NCBI RefSeq assembly: GCF_027533505.1
Contig: NZ_JAPZUB010000049.1
Coordinates: 1-44,705, forward strand
Source of the DNA: Flavobacterium sp.
GTDB lineage: Bacteria > Bacteroidota > Bacteroidia > Flavobacteriales > Flavobacteriaceae
Length of the DNA: 44,705 bases
Direction: 5' to 3'
Position numbers and translations under genes: made by a program. Shown piece after piece: positions 8,799 to 17,974 of this stretch; within the stretch, counting starts at the first letter, position 1, and the number at the start of each line of letters is the position of its first letter. The notes beneath the pieces were generated by a model. That model had not been told where the DNA came from and ran no database searches. It was given only the letters and a program-made list of their open reading frames with translations.

Positions 8799-9251
8799 AT
8801 GAATTTAAGTAACTTACAACCAGCAGCGGGTTCTACGCACAACCAAAACAAAAGAGTAGGTCGTGGAGAAGGTTCCGGAAAAGGAGGTACTTCAACGCGC
8901 GGTCACAAAGGAGCTAAGTCTCGTTCTGGTTACTCCAAAAAGATTGGTTTTGAAGGGGGTCAGATGCCACTTCAACGTCGTGTACCAAAGTTTGGTTTTA
9001 AAAATATCAACCGAGTAGAATATCAAGGTGTAAACTTAGACACGCTTCAGGCTTTAGTTGATAATGGTTTGGTTACAGATACTGTAGATTTTACAGTATT
9101 GGTTGAAAACCGTTTGGCAACTAAAAACGAATTGGTAAAGATTCTTGGTCGCGGCGAGTTGAAGGCTAAATTGAAAGTAACTGCTCACAAATTTACAGCT
9201 ACGGCTAAAGCAGCAATCGAAGCTGCTGGTGGTGAGGCTGTAACTTTATAA
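8799..9251 (+). CDS. rplO: 50S ribosomal protein L15
   Basis: L15 is a late-assembly protein with a long, glycine- and basic-rich N-terminal extension that penetrates 23S rRNA. The 150-residue product shows it clearly: KRVGRGEGSGKGGTSTRGHK at about residues 18-37, then GGQMPLQRRVPKFGF. The C-terminal part from about residue 80 is the globular domain (LVKILGRGELKAKLKVTAHK). secY follows after 12 bp, as in most bacteria. Confidence 0.97.
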   Translation: MNLSNLQPAAGSTHNQNKRVGRGEGSGKGGTSTRGHKGAKSRSGYSKKIGFEGGQMPLQRRVPKFGFKNINRVEYQGVNLDTLQALVDNGLVTDTVDFTVLVENRLATKNELVKILGRGELKAKLKVTAHKFTATAKAAIEAAGGEAVTL

Positions 9252-9263
9252 TACGTTAACTTT

Positions 9264-10607
9264 ATGAAGAAGTTTATTGAATCCATTAAGAGTGTTTGGA
9301 AAATAGAAGAGTTGAAAAACCGTATCGTTTTCACCCTAGGCTTGCTTTTGGTGTACCGATTTGGAGCTCACGTTACACTTCCAGGGATTGATGCCAATCA
9401 ATTGGCCAACCTAGCAGGTCAAACCGATCAAGGGTTGGGTTCTATTTTGGACATGTTTACCGGAGGTGCCTTCTCTAAAGCTTCTGTTTTTGCTTTGGGT
9501 ATCATGCCTTACATCTCTGCATCAATTGTTGTTCAATTAATGGGGATTGCAATTCCGTATCTTCAAAAGTTACAGAAGGATGGCGAAAGCGGTCGTAAAA
9601 AATTAAATCAAATTACCCGTTGGTTAACTATAGGTATTACCCTATTGCAAGGCCCTGGGTATATTTACAACCTCTATCAAACCATTCCTTCCAGTGCCTT
9701 TTTACTTGGATTTGATTCATTTGCCTTCTTATTTTCATCGGTATTAATCTTAACTACAGGGACAATTTTTGCGATGTGGTTGGGTGAAAAAATTACCGAT
9801 AAAGGAATAGGAAACGGAATCTCATTGTTAATCATGGTCGGAATTTTGGCGCGTTTGCCACAAGCTTTGATACAAGAATTCTCCTCTCGTGTAACCAATA
9901 ATAATGGAGGACCAATGTTGTTGGTTTTCGAGATTATCATTTGGTTGTTGGTGATTATCGCTTGTGTCTTATTGGTTATGGCCGTACGAAAAATTCCAGT
10001 GCAATATGCACGCCGAACAACTACAGGTGATTTTGAACAAGATGCCAACGGAGGAAATCGTCAATGGATTCCATTGAAGTTGAATGCTTCAGGTGTAATG
10101 CCGATCATTTTTGCACAAGCCATTATGTTTATTCCCGGTGTTGTAGCTGGTTTGTCAAAATCCGATGTTTCTCAATCCATTGCGGGTACTTTCAGTAATA
10201 TCTTTGGATTATGGTATAATGTTGTTTTTGCTTTGCTAATCATCATTTTTACGTATTTCTACACCGCAATTACTGTCCCAACCAACAAAATGGCCGACGA
10301 CTTAAAACGTAGTGGTGGTTTTATACCTGGCGTAAAACCCGGCGTTGAAACTTCCGATTACTTAGACCGTATTATGTCTTTGATTACGTTCCCTGGTTCG
10401 TTATTCCTAGCGTTGATTGCTGTATTCCCTGCGATTGTAGTGAGTATGGATGTGCAACAGTCTTGGGCCATGTTTTACGGTGGAACTTCATTGATCATTA
10501 TGGTAGGTGTTGCCATCGATACAATTCAACAGATCAATACGTATCTTTTGAATCAACACTATGACAGTTTGATGAAAAGTGGTAAAAATAGAAAAGCAGT
10601 AGCTTAA
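9264..10607 (+). CDS. secY: Preprotein translocase subunit SecY
   Basis: SecY is the channel of the inner-membrane Sec translocon, the export route for the signal-peptide proteins later in this window. The 447-residue product has ten predictable membrane helices, beginning with [21 protein letters not shown] at about residues 21-41. Cytoplasmic loop 4 contains [11 protein letters not shown]. Loop 5 contains [16 protein letters not shown]; the position of E. coli Arg357 in GIRPG is Lys here (GVKPG), which I believe is normal for this phylum. The gene map, found between secY and infA in some genomes, is absent. infA follows 5 bp later. Confidence 0.97.
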   Translation: MKKFIESIKSVWKIEELKNRIVFTLGLLLVYRFGAHVTLPGIDANQLANLAGQTDQGLGSILDMFTGGAFSKASVFALGIMPYISASIVVQLMGIAIPYLQKLQKDGESGRKKLNQITRWLTIGITLLQGPGYIYNLYQTIPSSAFLLGFDSFAFLFSSVLILTTGTIFAMWLGEKITDKGIGNGISLLIMVGILARLPQALIQEFSSRVTNNNGGPMLLVFEIIIWLLVIIACVLLVMAVRKIPVQYARRTTTGDFEQDANGGNRQWIPLKLNASGVMPIIFAQAIMFIPGVVAGLSKSDVSQSIAGTFSNIFGLWYNVVFALLIIIFTYFYTAITVPTNKMADDLKRSGGFIPGVKPGVETSDYLDRIMSLITFPGSLFLALIAVFPAIVVSMDVQQSWAMFYGGTSLIIMVGVAIDTIQQINTYLLNQHYDSLMKSGKNRKAVA

Positions 10608-10612
10608 TTTTT

Positions 10613-10828
10613 ATGGCAAAACAATCAGCAATAGAACAAGACGGATCCATCATTGAAGCATTATCCAATGCGATGTTCCGAGTAGAGTTAGAAAACGGGC
10701 ATGTCGTAATTGCTCATATTTCCGGAAAAATGCGCATGCATTACATCAAATTGTTGCCCGGCGACAAAGTGAAATTGGAAATGAGTCCTTACGATTTATC
10801 CAAAGCAAGAATCACTTACAGATACTAA
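10613..10828 (+). CDS. infA: Translation initiation factor IF-1
   Basis: IF-1 is an OB-fold protein that occupies the A site during initiation. The 71-residue product is full length and has the conserved core [39 protein letters not shown] and the ending [13 protein letters not shown]. It is embedded between secY and rpmJ in the same transcription unit, 5 bp after secY. Confidence 0.97.
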   Translation: MAKQSAIEQDGSIIEALSNAMFRVELENGHVVIAHISGKMRMHYIKLLPGDKVKLEMSPYDLSKARITYRY

Positions 10829-10840
10829 AGTTATTAAAAA

Positions 10841-10957
10841 ATGAAAGTAAGAGCATCAGTTAAAAAAAGAAGCGCAGAATGTATCATTGTGCGTCGTAAA
10901 GGAAGATTGTACGTTATTAATAAAAAGAATCCTAGATTTAAACAAAGACAAGGATAA
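10841..10957 (+). CDS. rpmJ: 50S ribosomal protein L36 (zinc-free type)
   Basis: L36 is the smallest ribosomal protein and organises 23S rRNA near its 3' region. Translation gives 38 residues starting [19 protein letters not shown] and ending PRFKQRQG, so start, length and C-terminus fit the family. Of the four zinc ligands of E. coli L36 (Cys11, Cys14, Cys27, His33) only Cys14 remains; the others are Ser, Asn and Phe. This makes it a C-minus, zinc-independent form. It lies 12 bp after infA and 2 bp before rpsM. Confidence 0.95.
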
Positions 10958-10959
10958 TT

Positions 10960-11334
10960 ATGGCAAGAATAGCAGGGGTAGATATACCTAAAAATAAAAG
11001 AGGGGTAATTGCTTTGACCTATATCTTCGGAATTGGTAAAAGCAGAGCTAGCGAAATTTTAGCAAAAGCTAATGTTAGCGAAGACAAAAAAGTTCAAGAT
11101 TGGAATGATACCGAAATCGGAGCAATCCGTGATGCGGTTTCCTACTACAAAATTGAAGGGGAATTACGTTCAGAAACTTCCTTAAACATCAAACGTTTAA
11201 TGGATATTGGATGTTACCGTGGAATCCGTCACAGATCAGGACTTCCATTACGCGGTCAACGTACCAAAAACAATTCTCGAACTAGAAAAGGTAAGCGCAA
11301 AACTGTTGCTAACAAGAAGAAAGCAACTAAATAA
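10960..11334 (+). CDS. rpsM: 30S ribosomal protein S13
   Basis: S13 sits in the 30S head, contacts L5 and the P-site tRNA. The 124-residue product begins [20 protein letters not shown], has the helix-two-turn-helix [11 protein letters not shown] and the C-terminal signature [20 protein letters not shown], followed by the basic tail [14 protein letters not shown] that reaches the decoding region. It starts 2 bp after rpmJ, so the two are likely coupled. Confidence 0.97.
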   Translation: MARIAGVDIPKNKRGVIALTYIFGIGKSRASEILAKANVSEDKKVQDWNDTEIGAIRDAVSYYKIEGELRSETSLNIKRLMDIGCYRGIRHRSGLPLRGQRTKNNSRTRKGKRKTVANKKKATK

Positions 11335-11342
11335 TAAGTAGT

Positions 11343-11726
11343 ATGGCTAAAGCAAATACAAAAAAACGCAAAGTAATTGTTGAATCATCTGGTGAAGCTC
11401 ATATTAACGCTACTTTCAACAATATCATCATTTCGTTAACCAACAAAAAAGGAGAAGTAATCTCTTGGTCATCTGCCGGTAAAATGGGATTCCGTGGTTC
11501 TAAAAAGAACACGCCTTATGCGGCACAAATGGCTGCTGAAGATTGTTCAAAAGTTGCCTTAGAAGCAGGTTTAAAGAAAGTGAAGGTATATGTCAAAGGG
11601 CCAGGTAATGGTAGAGAATCTGCTATCCGTTCTATCCACAATGGAGGAATTGAAGTTACCGAAATCATTGATGTTACACCAATGCCTCACAACGGTTGTC
11701 GTCCACCGAAAAGACGTCGCGTTTAA
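11343..11726 (+). CDS. rpsK: 30S ribosomal protein S11
   Basis: S11 forms part of the 30S platform near the mRNA exit. The 127-residue product has the central [16 protein letters not shown] and the C-terminal [16 protein letters not shown]. The Asn-Gly in PHNGCRP corresponds to the site that becomes isoaspartate in E. coli S11. The gene is followed by an 83-bp structured gap before rpsD, much wider than its neighbours. Confidence 0.97.
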   Translation: MAKANTKKRKVIVESSGEAHINATFNNIIISLTNKKGEVISWSSAGKMGFRGSKKNTPYAAQMAAEDCSKVALEAGLKKVKVYVKGPGNGRESAIRSIHNGGIEVTEIIDVTPMPHNGCRPPKRRRV

Positions 11727-11742
11727 TTTTAAAGTATAACTC

Positions 11743-11794
11743 GGATAGAATACAGATTATCGGAGGATTTGACCTGAATTCATAATCTCTATCC
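11743..11794 (+). promoter_or_regulatory. Structured leader before rpsD (S4)
   Basis: Two stacked helices are visible. GGATAG (11743-11748) pairs with CTATCC (11789-11794), and AGATTAT (11754-11760) pairs with ATAATCT (11782-11788). A one-sided 5-nt bulge (AATAC) separates them. The 21-nt apical part can form AGG/CCT (11764-11766 with 11773-11775). The element ends 15 nt before the S4 start codon. S4 represses the alpha operon through an mRNA structure in E. coli. S4 leader motifs have, I believe, been described in Bacteroidia; identity with them is unchecked. Confidence 0.65.
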
Positions 11795-11809
11795 CAAATA
11801 AAAAGTAAA

Positions 11810-12415
11810 ATGGCAAGATATACTGGTCCAAAAACTAAAATCGCCCGTAAATTTGGCGAAGCAATCTTCGGAGACGATAAAGCCTTCGAAAAAAGAAATT
11901 ACCCTCCTGGTCAACATGGTTTGGCTAAAAAGAGAGGTAAAAAATCAGAATATGCAGTACAGTTAATGGAAAAGCAAAAAGCGAAGTACACGTACGGTAT
12001 TCTAGAAAAACAATTCCGTAACCTATATGAAAAAGCATCTGCTGCTTCTGGAGTAACGGGTGAAATTCTATTACAATTGTGCGAAGCGCGTTTAGATAAT
12101 GTTGTGTACCGTATGGGTATTGCTTCTTCGCGTCGTGCTGCACGTCAAATTGTTTCTCACCGTCACATTACCGTTAACGGTGAAGTGGTAAACATCCCTT
12201 CGTACCACTTAAAACCTGGCGATAAAATTGCGGTTCGTGAGAAATCAAAATCATTAGAATCAATCGAACGTTCATTAGCTAACTCCTCAGCTGTTTACGA
12301 GTGGATTACTTGGAACAACGATACTAAAGAAGGAACTTTTGTTTCTGTCCCTGCCAGAATTCAAATTCCTGAGAATATCAAAGAACAATTGATCGTAGAG
12401 TTGTACAACAAATAA
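11810..12415 (+). CDS. rpsD: 30S ribosomal protein S4 (zinc-free type)
   Basis: S4 is a primary 16S rRNA-binding protein that nucleates 30S assembly and is a known autoregulator. The 201-residue product begins [16 protein letters not shown], lacks the N-terminal zinc cysteines of some S4 proteins, and contains the S4 RNA-binding domain at about residues 92-155 ([36 protein letters not shown]). The start follows a structured leader. rpoA is 21 bp downstream. Confidence 0.97.
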   Translation: MARYTGPKTKIARKFGEAIFGDDKAFEKRNYPPGQHGLAKKRGKKSEYAVQLMEKQKAKYTYGILEKQFRNLYEKASAASGVTGEILLQLCEARLDNVVYRMGIASSRRAARQIVSHRHITVNGEVVNIPSYHLKPGDKIAVREKSKSLESIERSLANSSAVYEWITWNNDTKEGTFVSVPARIQIPENIKEQLIVELYNK

Positions 12416-12436
12416 TAACTGACACCTGTCGAAATT

Positions 12437-13429
12437 ATGGCATTATTTAATTTTCAAAAACCAGACAAAGTAATCATGATCGATTCTACCGATTTTGAAG
12501 GTAAGTTTGAATTCAGACCTTTAGAACCGGGATATGGATTGACTGTGGGTAACGCACTGCGTCGCGTGTTGTTATCCGCTTTAGAAGGTTACGCAATTAC
12601 TTCTGTAAGAATCGAGGGTGTTGAGCATGAGTTTTCAACGATCTCTGGTGTTGTGGAAGATGTAACCGAAATCGTTTTGAATTTGAAGCAAGTTCGTTTC
12701 AAACGTCAAATCGAAGATATCGATAATGAGTCGGTAACTGTTTCCTTGACTGGAAAAGACCAAATTACTGCGGGTGATTTCCAAAAATTCATCTCCGGTT
12801 TCCAGGTTCTAAATCCAGAATTGGTGATTTGTAATCTTGATTCTAAAGTTAATTTCAATATCGAATTAACGATCGAAAAAGGTCGTGGATACGTTCCCGC
12901 CGAAGAAAATAAAAAACAAAATGCTCCATTCGGTACGATCTATATTGACTCTATCTTTACCCCAGTAGTCAATGTGAAATATGCCATCGAAAACTTCCGT
13001 GTGGAACAAAAAACCGACTACGAAAAGTTAGTTTTCGAAATCAAAACCGACGGTTCAATCAATCCGAAAGATGCTTTAACAGAAGCAGCTAAAGTTTTGA
13101 TCCACCATTTTATGCTTTTCTCTGACGAGCGTATCACGTTGGAAGCTGACGAAATCGCTCAAACCGATACGTATGATGAAGAATCCCTTCACATGCGTCA
13201 GTTGTTAAAAACAAAATTGGTCGATATGGATTTGTCTGTTCGCGCCCTGAACTGTTTGAAAGCAGCTGAAGTGGAAACCCTTGGCGATTTGGTTTCGTTT
13301 AACAAACATGATTTGATGAAATTCCGCAACTTCGGTAAAAAATCATTGACCGAATTGGATGAGTTGGTAGCCAACAAAAACCTAACCTTCGGAATGGATT
13401 TATCAAAATATAAATTAGATAAAGACTAG
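12437..13429 (+). CDS. rpoA: RNA polymerase alpha subunit
   Basis: The alpha dimer initiates polymerase assembly, and its C-terminal domain contacts upstream DNA and regulators. The 330-residue product has the N-terminal assembly domain ([20 protein letters not shown], about residues 28-47, and [12 protein letters not shown]). The C-terminal helix-hairpin-helix domain has [20 protein letters not shown] and [15 protein letters not shown]. The arginine equivalent to E. coli Arg265 is kept. It lies in the classic alpha-operon position between rpsD and rplQ. Confidence 0.97.
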   Translation: MALFNFQKPDKVIMIDSTDFEGKFEFRPLEPGYGLTVGNALRRVLLSALEGYAITSVRIEGVEHEFSTISGVVEDVTEIVLNLKQVRFKRQIEDIDNESVTVSLTGKDQITAGDFQKFISGFQVLNPELVICNLDSKVNFNIELTIEKGRGYVPAEENKKQNAPFGTIYIDSIFTPVVNVKYAIENFRVEQKTDYEKLVFEIKTDGSINPKDALTEAAKVLIHHFMLFSDERITLEADEIAQTDTYDEESLHMRQLLKTKLVDMDLSVRALNCLKAAEVETLGDLVSFNKHDLMKFRNFGKKSLTELDELVANKNLTFGMDLSKYKLDKD

Positions 13430-13456
13430 TGCTTTATTGCGTAAAAAGATTTTAAA

Positions 13457-13966
13457 ATGAGACACGGAAAAAAAGTAAATCACTTAAGTAGACAAAGCGG
13501 ACACAGAAAGTCGATGTTGGCGAATATGGCTTGTTCTTTAATTGAGCATAAACGCATCAACACCACAGTTGCGAAAGCGAAAGCACTAAAAGTATTCGTT
13601 GAACCTTTGATCACTAAATCAAAAGAAGATTCTACCCATAATCGTCGTATCGTTTTCTCTTATTTGAGAAATAAATATGCCGTTACAGAATTATTCCGCG
13701 ATGTAGCAGCGAAAGTTGGTGATCGTCCAGGAGGATATACTCGTATTATCAAATTGGGTAATCGTTTGGGAGATAACGCTGATATGGCGATGATCGAATT
13801 GGTAGATTTCAACGAATTGTACAACGGAGGTAAAAAAGAGGAGAAAAAAGCAAAAAGCCGTCGCGGTGGTAAAGCTAAAAAAGCTGAAACTGCTGCTCCT
13901 GCTGCCGAAGCTGCTCCTGAAGCTCCTCAAGCAAGTACTGAAGAATCCGCTGAAAATGCAGAATAA
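13457..13966 (+). CDS. rplQ: 50S ribosomal protein L17 with C-terminal tail
   Basis: L17 lies next to L22 on the large subunit. The core is standard: [20 protein letters not shown] at the start, [18 protein letters not shown], and [19 protein letters not shown]. The protein has 169 residues against about 127 in E. coli. The extra C-terminal stretch (from about residue 125) is first lysine/arginine-rich and then low-complexity Ala/Pro/Glu ([18 protein letters not shown]). Such tails occur in Bacteroidota and are probably disordered. It is the last gene of the cluster and is followed by a strong terminator. Confidence 0.96.
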   Translation: MRHGKKVNHLSRQSGHRKSMLANMACSLIEHKRINTTVAKAKALKVFVEPLITKSKEDSTHNRRIVFSYLRNKYAVTELFRDVAAKVGDRPGGYTRIIKLGNRLGDNADMAMIELVDFNELYNGGKKEEKKAKSRRGGKAKKAETAAPAAEAAPEAPQASTEESAENAE

Positions 13967-13990
13967 TTCAATTTTTGAATTGACAATAAT

Positions 13991-14024
13991 AAAGGATGGG
14001 CCTTCGGGTTTATCCTTTTTTTTT
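13991..14024 (+). terminator. Intrinsic terminator of the ribosomal cluster
   Basis: A 12-bp stem with three G-T wobbles (13991-14002 with 14007-14018) is capped by a TTCG tetraloop closed by C-G and followed by nine Ts. It ends the rplC-rplQ transcription unit 25 bp after the rplQ stop. Confidence 0.92.
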
Positions 14025-14071
14025 GTTTAAAAAGTTTGATAAAAGAATTTCTTCATCCCAAAGTGAAATCC

Positions 14072-14079
14072 TAATTTTG
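14072..14079 (+). promoter_or_regulatory. -7 promoter element of carA
   Basis: TAATTTTG matches TAnnTTTG and is followed by C. The predicted start near 14083 leaves a leader of about 16 nt. The -33 region about 20 bp upstream (TTTC) is a poor match, so only the -7 box is well supported. Confidence 0.6.
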
Positions 14080-14098
14080 CCCACAACAACACAACACT

Positions 14099-15217
14099 AT
14101 GAAATATACTACACGTCCTCAAGCCCTTTTGCTACTCGCAGACGGAACAATTTTTTATGGAAAATCCATCGGAATTTCAGGAACCACTTTTGGTGAAGTT
14201 TGCTTTAATACCGGTATGACGGGATATCAAGAAGTTTTCACCGATCCTTCATATTTCGGTCAAATTATGGTAACCACCAATGCACATATCGGAAATTATG
14301 GGGTAAATGCTATAGAAGTCGAGTCCGATCAAATTATGATTTCGGGCTTGGTGTGTAAAAATTTTAGTTTTACCCATTCGCGCCCCGATTCCGAAAGTGA
14401 TTTGTTTACTTATTTTGAAAAACAACATGTTGTTGCTATTTCCGATGTGGATACCCGAGCTTTGGTAAGTTATATACGTGACCATGGTGCTCAAAATGCT
14501 GTAATTTGTACCGATGGAACTCCTGTTGACGAACTCAAACGCCAATTGGCTTTAGTGCCAGACATGAAAGGACTAGAGTTGGCCTCAAAAGTTTCTACAA
14601 CCGAAGCCTATACCTTTGGCGATACAGAGGCTACCTATCATGTTGCAGCTTTAGATTTGGGAATAAAACGCAATATCCTTCGAAATTTAGCGCAAAGAGA
14701 TTGCTGTATTCATGTATTTCCCTACGATACTCCTTTTGAAACTTTAGCTGCTCTTCAGCCCGACGGTTATTTTTTGTCTAACGGTCCAGGGGATCCTGAT
14801 CCGTTAGTGCAAGTACAGGAAACCGCTCGACAGATGATTGCTTCCAATACACCCGTGTTTGGAATATGCTTAGGCCATCAAATTCTAGCTTTGGCCAATG
14901 GGGTACCTACCTATAAAATGTTTAATGGCCACCGAGGAATTAATCATCCCGTGATGAATATAGTGACAGGGAAAGGGGAAATCACTTCTCAAAATCACGG
15001 CTTTGCAGTCGATCGTGAAGCTTTAGAAAGCCATCCTGATTTGGAAATAACCCACTACCATCTTAACGACCAAACCGTTGCAGGGATGCGCATGAAGTCA
15101 AAGCCCTGTTTTTCAGTACAATACCATCCTGAGGCAAGTCCGGGGCCACACGATGCTTCCTATTTGTTTGATCAATTTATTGAAGCAATTCAGCAAGTTA
15201 AATCAGTTACCGCTTAA
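14099..15217 (+). CDS. carA: Carbamoyl-phosphate synthase small subunit
   Basis: CarA hydrolyses glutamine and passes ammonia to CarB for carbamoyl phosphate, the precursor of pyrimidines and arginine. The 372-residue product has the CPSase N-terminal domain (residues 5-135, FNTGMTGYQEVFTDPSYFGQ) and a class-I glutamine amidotransferase domain. The latter shows SNGPGDPDP (227-235), the nucleophile Cys257 in FGICLGHQILALA, and His343/Glu345 in QYHPEASPGPHD. carB is not in the window. It has its own promoter after the ribosomal terminator, and its TTAA stop region is shared with the convergent gene downstream. Confidence 0.96.
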   Translation: MKYTTRPQALLLLADGTIFYGKSIGISGTTFGEVCFNTGMTGYQEVFTDPSYFGQIMVTTNAHIGNYGVNAIEVESDQIMISGLVCKNFSFTHSRPDSESDLFTYFEKQHVVAISDVDTRALVSYIRDHGAQNAVICTDGTPVDELKRQLALVPDMKGLELASKVSTTEAYTFGDTEATYHVAALDLGIKRNILRNLAQRDCCIHVFPYDTPFETLAALQPDGYFLSNGPGDPDPLVQVQETARQMIASNTPVFGICLGHQILALANGVPTYKMFNGHRGINHPVMNIVTGKGEITSQNHGFAVDREALESHPDLEITHYHLNDQTVAGMRMKSKPCFSVQYHPEASPGPHDASYLFDQFIEAIQQVKSVTA

Positions 15218-16245
15218 TCGTTGTTGGTGAATTTTTCGTAAAGATCTTCAAATTCAATATTGTTTTTTAAGAACTGACTGTTTGTAATATACCAGCGGTT
15301 TACTAATTCACTTTTTTTGACTTGTATCGCATAGAGCGTGTCAAAAAAAGTGTTTTTTATTTCATTAAATCGGCGTACTTCAGCATTGTAATCCTCGACT
15401 TTAATCGGAGAGTTGTTTTCAAGAAAATTCTTTTTAATTTTTTGAAAATCTTCATACACGGTCACATAGTGTTGAAACAAGGGAAGTAAAGCTTCGTTTT
15501 GACTTTTGATAAAATGGATAAACTCAACATTTGCTTCTATTAAGCTCTGATCTTCGTAATCGTTCTTATATAAGTCCGTTTTCAACATCGACTCCTGCAA
15601 TACGCCACTCATAAATGTCATGCATTCTTGTACTTGGTCAACGGAACGGAATTTTAATAACGCCATTAATTTGTCATCCAATACGTTAATCTTGTAAAAA
15701 ATAAGATTTTGGTAGGCATTGTATTCAAATACATTGCGTTTGTTGAAACTACGAATGAGGATACGGTGCTTTAATCCAAAAGCTTTCTTGGCCGTTTCAT
15801 AGGCTAAGATGTCTTTATAATAATTCGCAATTTGATGTTCTTTGTAGGCAAAATTTTTGAAAATATCCGCATAATCCAAACCACTTTGTACCGTGTAATC
15901 ATTTAATTTGAGCGATTTGTTTTTAAGTAATTCAATGGTTTTAGTATTCATTTGAATGAATGCATCCCGTAAAGCCACATCACCCTCAATACCAATGTCA
16001 TTCCGCAAAAGATTTTCGTTGATATCTTCCAGTTTGTTATAAATCCGCTCCATCGTAGCACTAATCCTTGAGTCTGGTGTAAAATCAATAATGGATTTTG
16101 AATATTCCATTAAGGATTCCTTGACAAACAATTCGTTTTTACCAAAATCATTAATGTAGGCTTTCGCATTGCGGTAATGTTGTCCCATCAGCAGCGAAGA
16201 ACAAAAGCATAGCAACAACATCGATTGGAGGCGTAGGGTTTTCAT
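15214..16245 (-). CDS. Exported helical protein of unknown function
   Basis: I do not recognise this gene with confidence. From the chosen ATG it encodes 343 residues; the frame is open 45 residues further upstream but those lack signal-peptide character, whereas MKTLRLQSMLLLCFCSSLLMG is a good Sec signal. The mature part is almost entirely helical, charged and rich in Lys, Glu, Asn and Tyr, without cysteines after the signal apart from one (QECMTFM). No lipobox or sorting domain is seen. The helical pattern faintly recalls LIC11966-type surface proteins (memory only). A possible minus-strand -7 box (TATTTTTG) lies at 16319-16326. It converges on carA and shares four bases with it. Confidence 0.75.
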   Translation of the reverse strand: MKTLRLQSMLLLCFCSSLLMGQHYRNAKAYINDFGKNELFVKESLMEYSKSIIDFTPDSRISATMERIYNKLEDINENLLRNDIGIEGDVALRDAFIQMNTKTIELLKNKSLKLNDYTVQSGLDYADIFKNFAYKEHQIANYYKDILAYETAKKAFGLKHRILIRSFNKRNVFEYNAYQNLIFYKINVLDDKLMALLKFRSVDQVQECMTFMSGVLQESMLKTDLYKNDYEDQSLIEANVEFIHFIKSQNEALLPLFQHYVTVYEDFQKIKKNFLENNSPIKVEDYNAEVRRFNEIKNTFFDTLYAIQVKKSELVNRWYITNSQFLKNNIEFEDLYEKFTNND

Positions 16246-16471
16246 GGGTTCACTTGTTTTAGTTAAAAAACGGTTTAAAAATACAAACTGCGAATGAACT
16301 GTGCAATTTTTTATTCGACAAAAATACAAAAAAATACGATAAAATAACATTAAGAGCTTTAAAGGTAAGAAAAAACACATTAAAATATCAATAGCGCATG
16401 ATGGTCACTATTGAGCTGTTTTTTTCTGATGCGCAATCGATTGAGTTTATAAGTTTTTGAGGAATTCAAAC

Positions 16472-16499
16472 TTTGGTTCCTTTTGATTCTTTAATTTTG
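16472..16499 (+). promoter_or_regulatory. Promoter of eno
   Basis: TTTG at 16472-16475 and TAATTTTG at 16492-16499 are 16 bp apart, slightly short of the usual 17-23. Predicted start near 16503, leader about 35 nt. Confidence 0.6.
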
Positions 16500-16525
16500 T
16501 AAAAAGAACATTGCATAACTATTAA

Positions 16526-17830
<1,305 letters not shown>

Positions 17831-17849
17831 GTTAGTTTTTTTCATACAC

Positions 17850-17885
17850 AAGCCCTATCACAAGTGTTGATGGGGCTTTTTTTTA
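17850..17885 (+). terminator. Intrinsic terminator of eno
   Basis: AAGCCCTATCA (17850-17860) pairs with TGATGGGGCTT (17868-17878) with one G-T wobble around a 7-nt loop; a run of Ts follows. It ends eno transcription before the sensor-kinase operon. Confidence 0.9.
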
Positions 17886-17947
17886 TGCAAATTCTCGTCT
17901 TGCCCCCGCAATTGCTCATTGATGTAAAGTGCATGTGAAGATTTGTT

Positions 17948-17955
17948 TATCTTTG
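17948..17955 (+). promoter_or_regulatory. -7 promoter element of the kinase operon
   Basis: TATCTTTG matches TAnnTTTG. The predicted start near 17959 gives a leader of about 16 nt. No good -33 box stands at the right distance, which may mean activator dependence or weak expression. Confidence 0.5.
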
Positions 17956-17974
17956 ATTTCTTACCTAAAAAGGC

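Noticed and set aside
9677..10048. Antisense open frame inside secY
   Set aside because: It is a frame shadow of a strongly conserved gene with no promoter or recognisable product; the same applies to other antisense frames in the ribosomal cluster and sugar operon.
16246..16380. Longer N-terminus for the minus-strand exported protein
   Set aside because: The extension lacks conservation features and would bury a clean signal peptide; it also covers the likely promoter.
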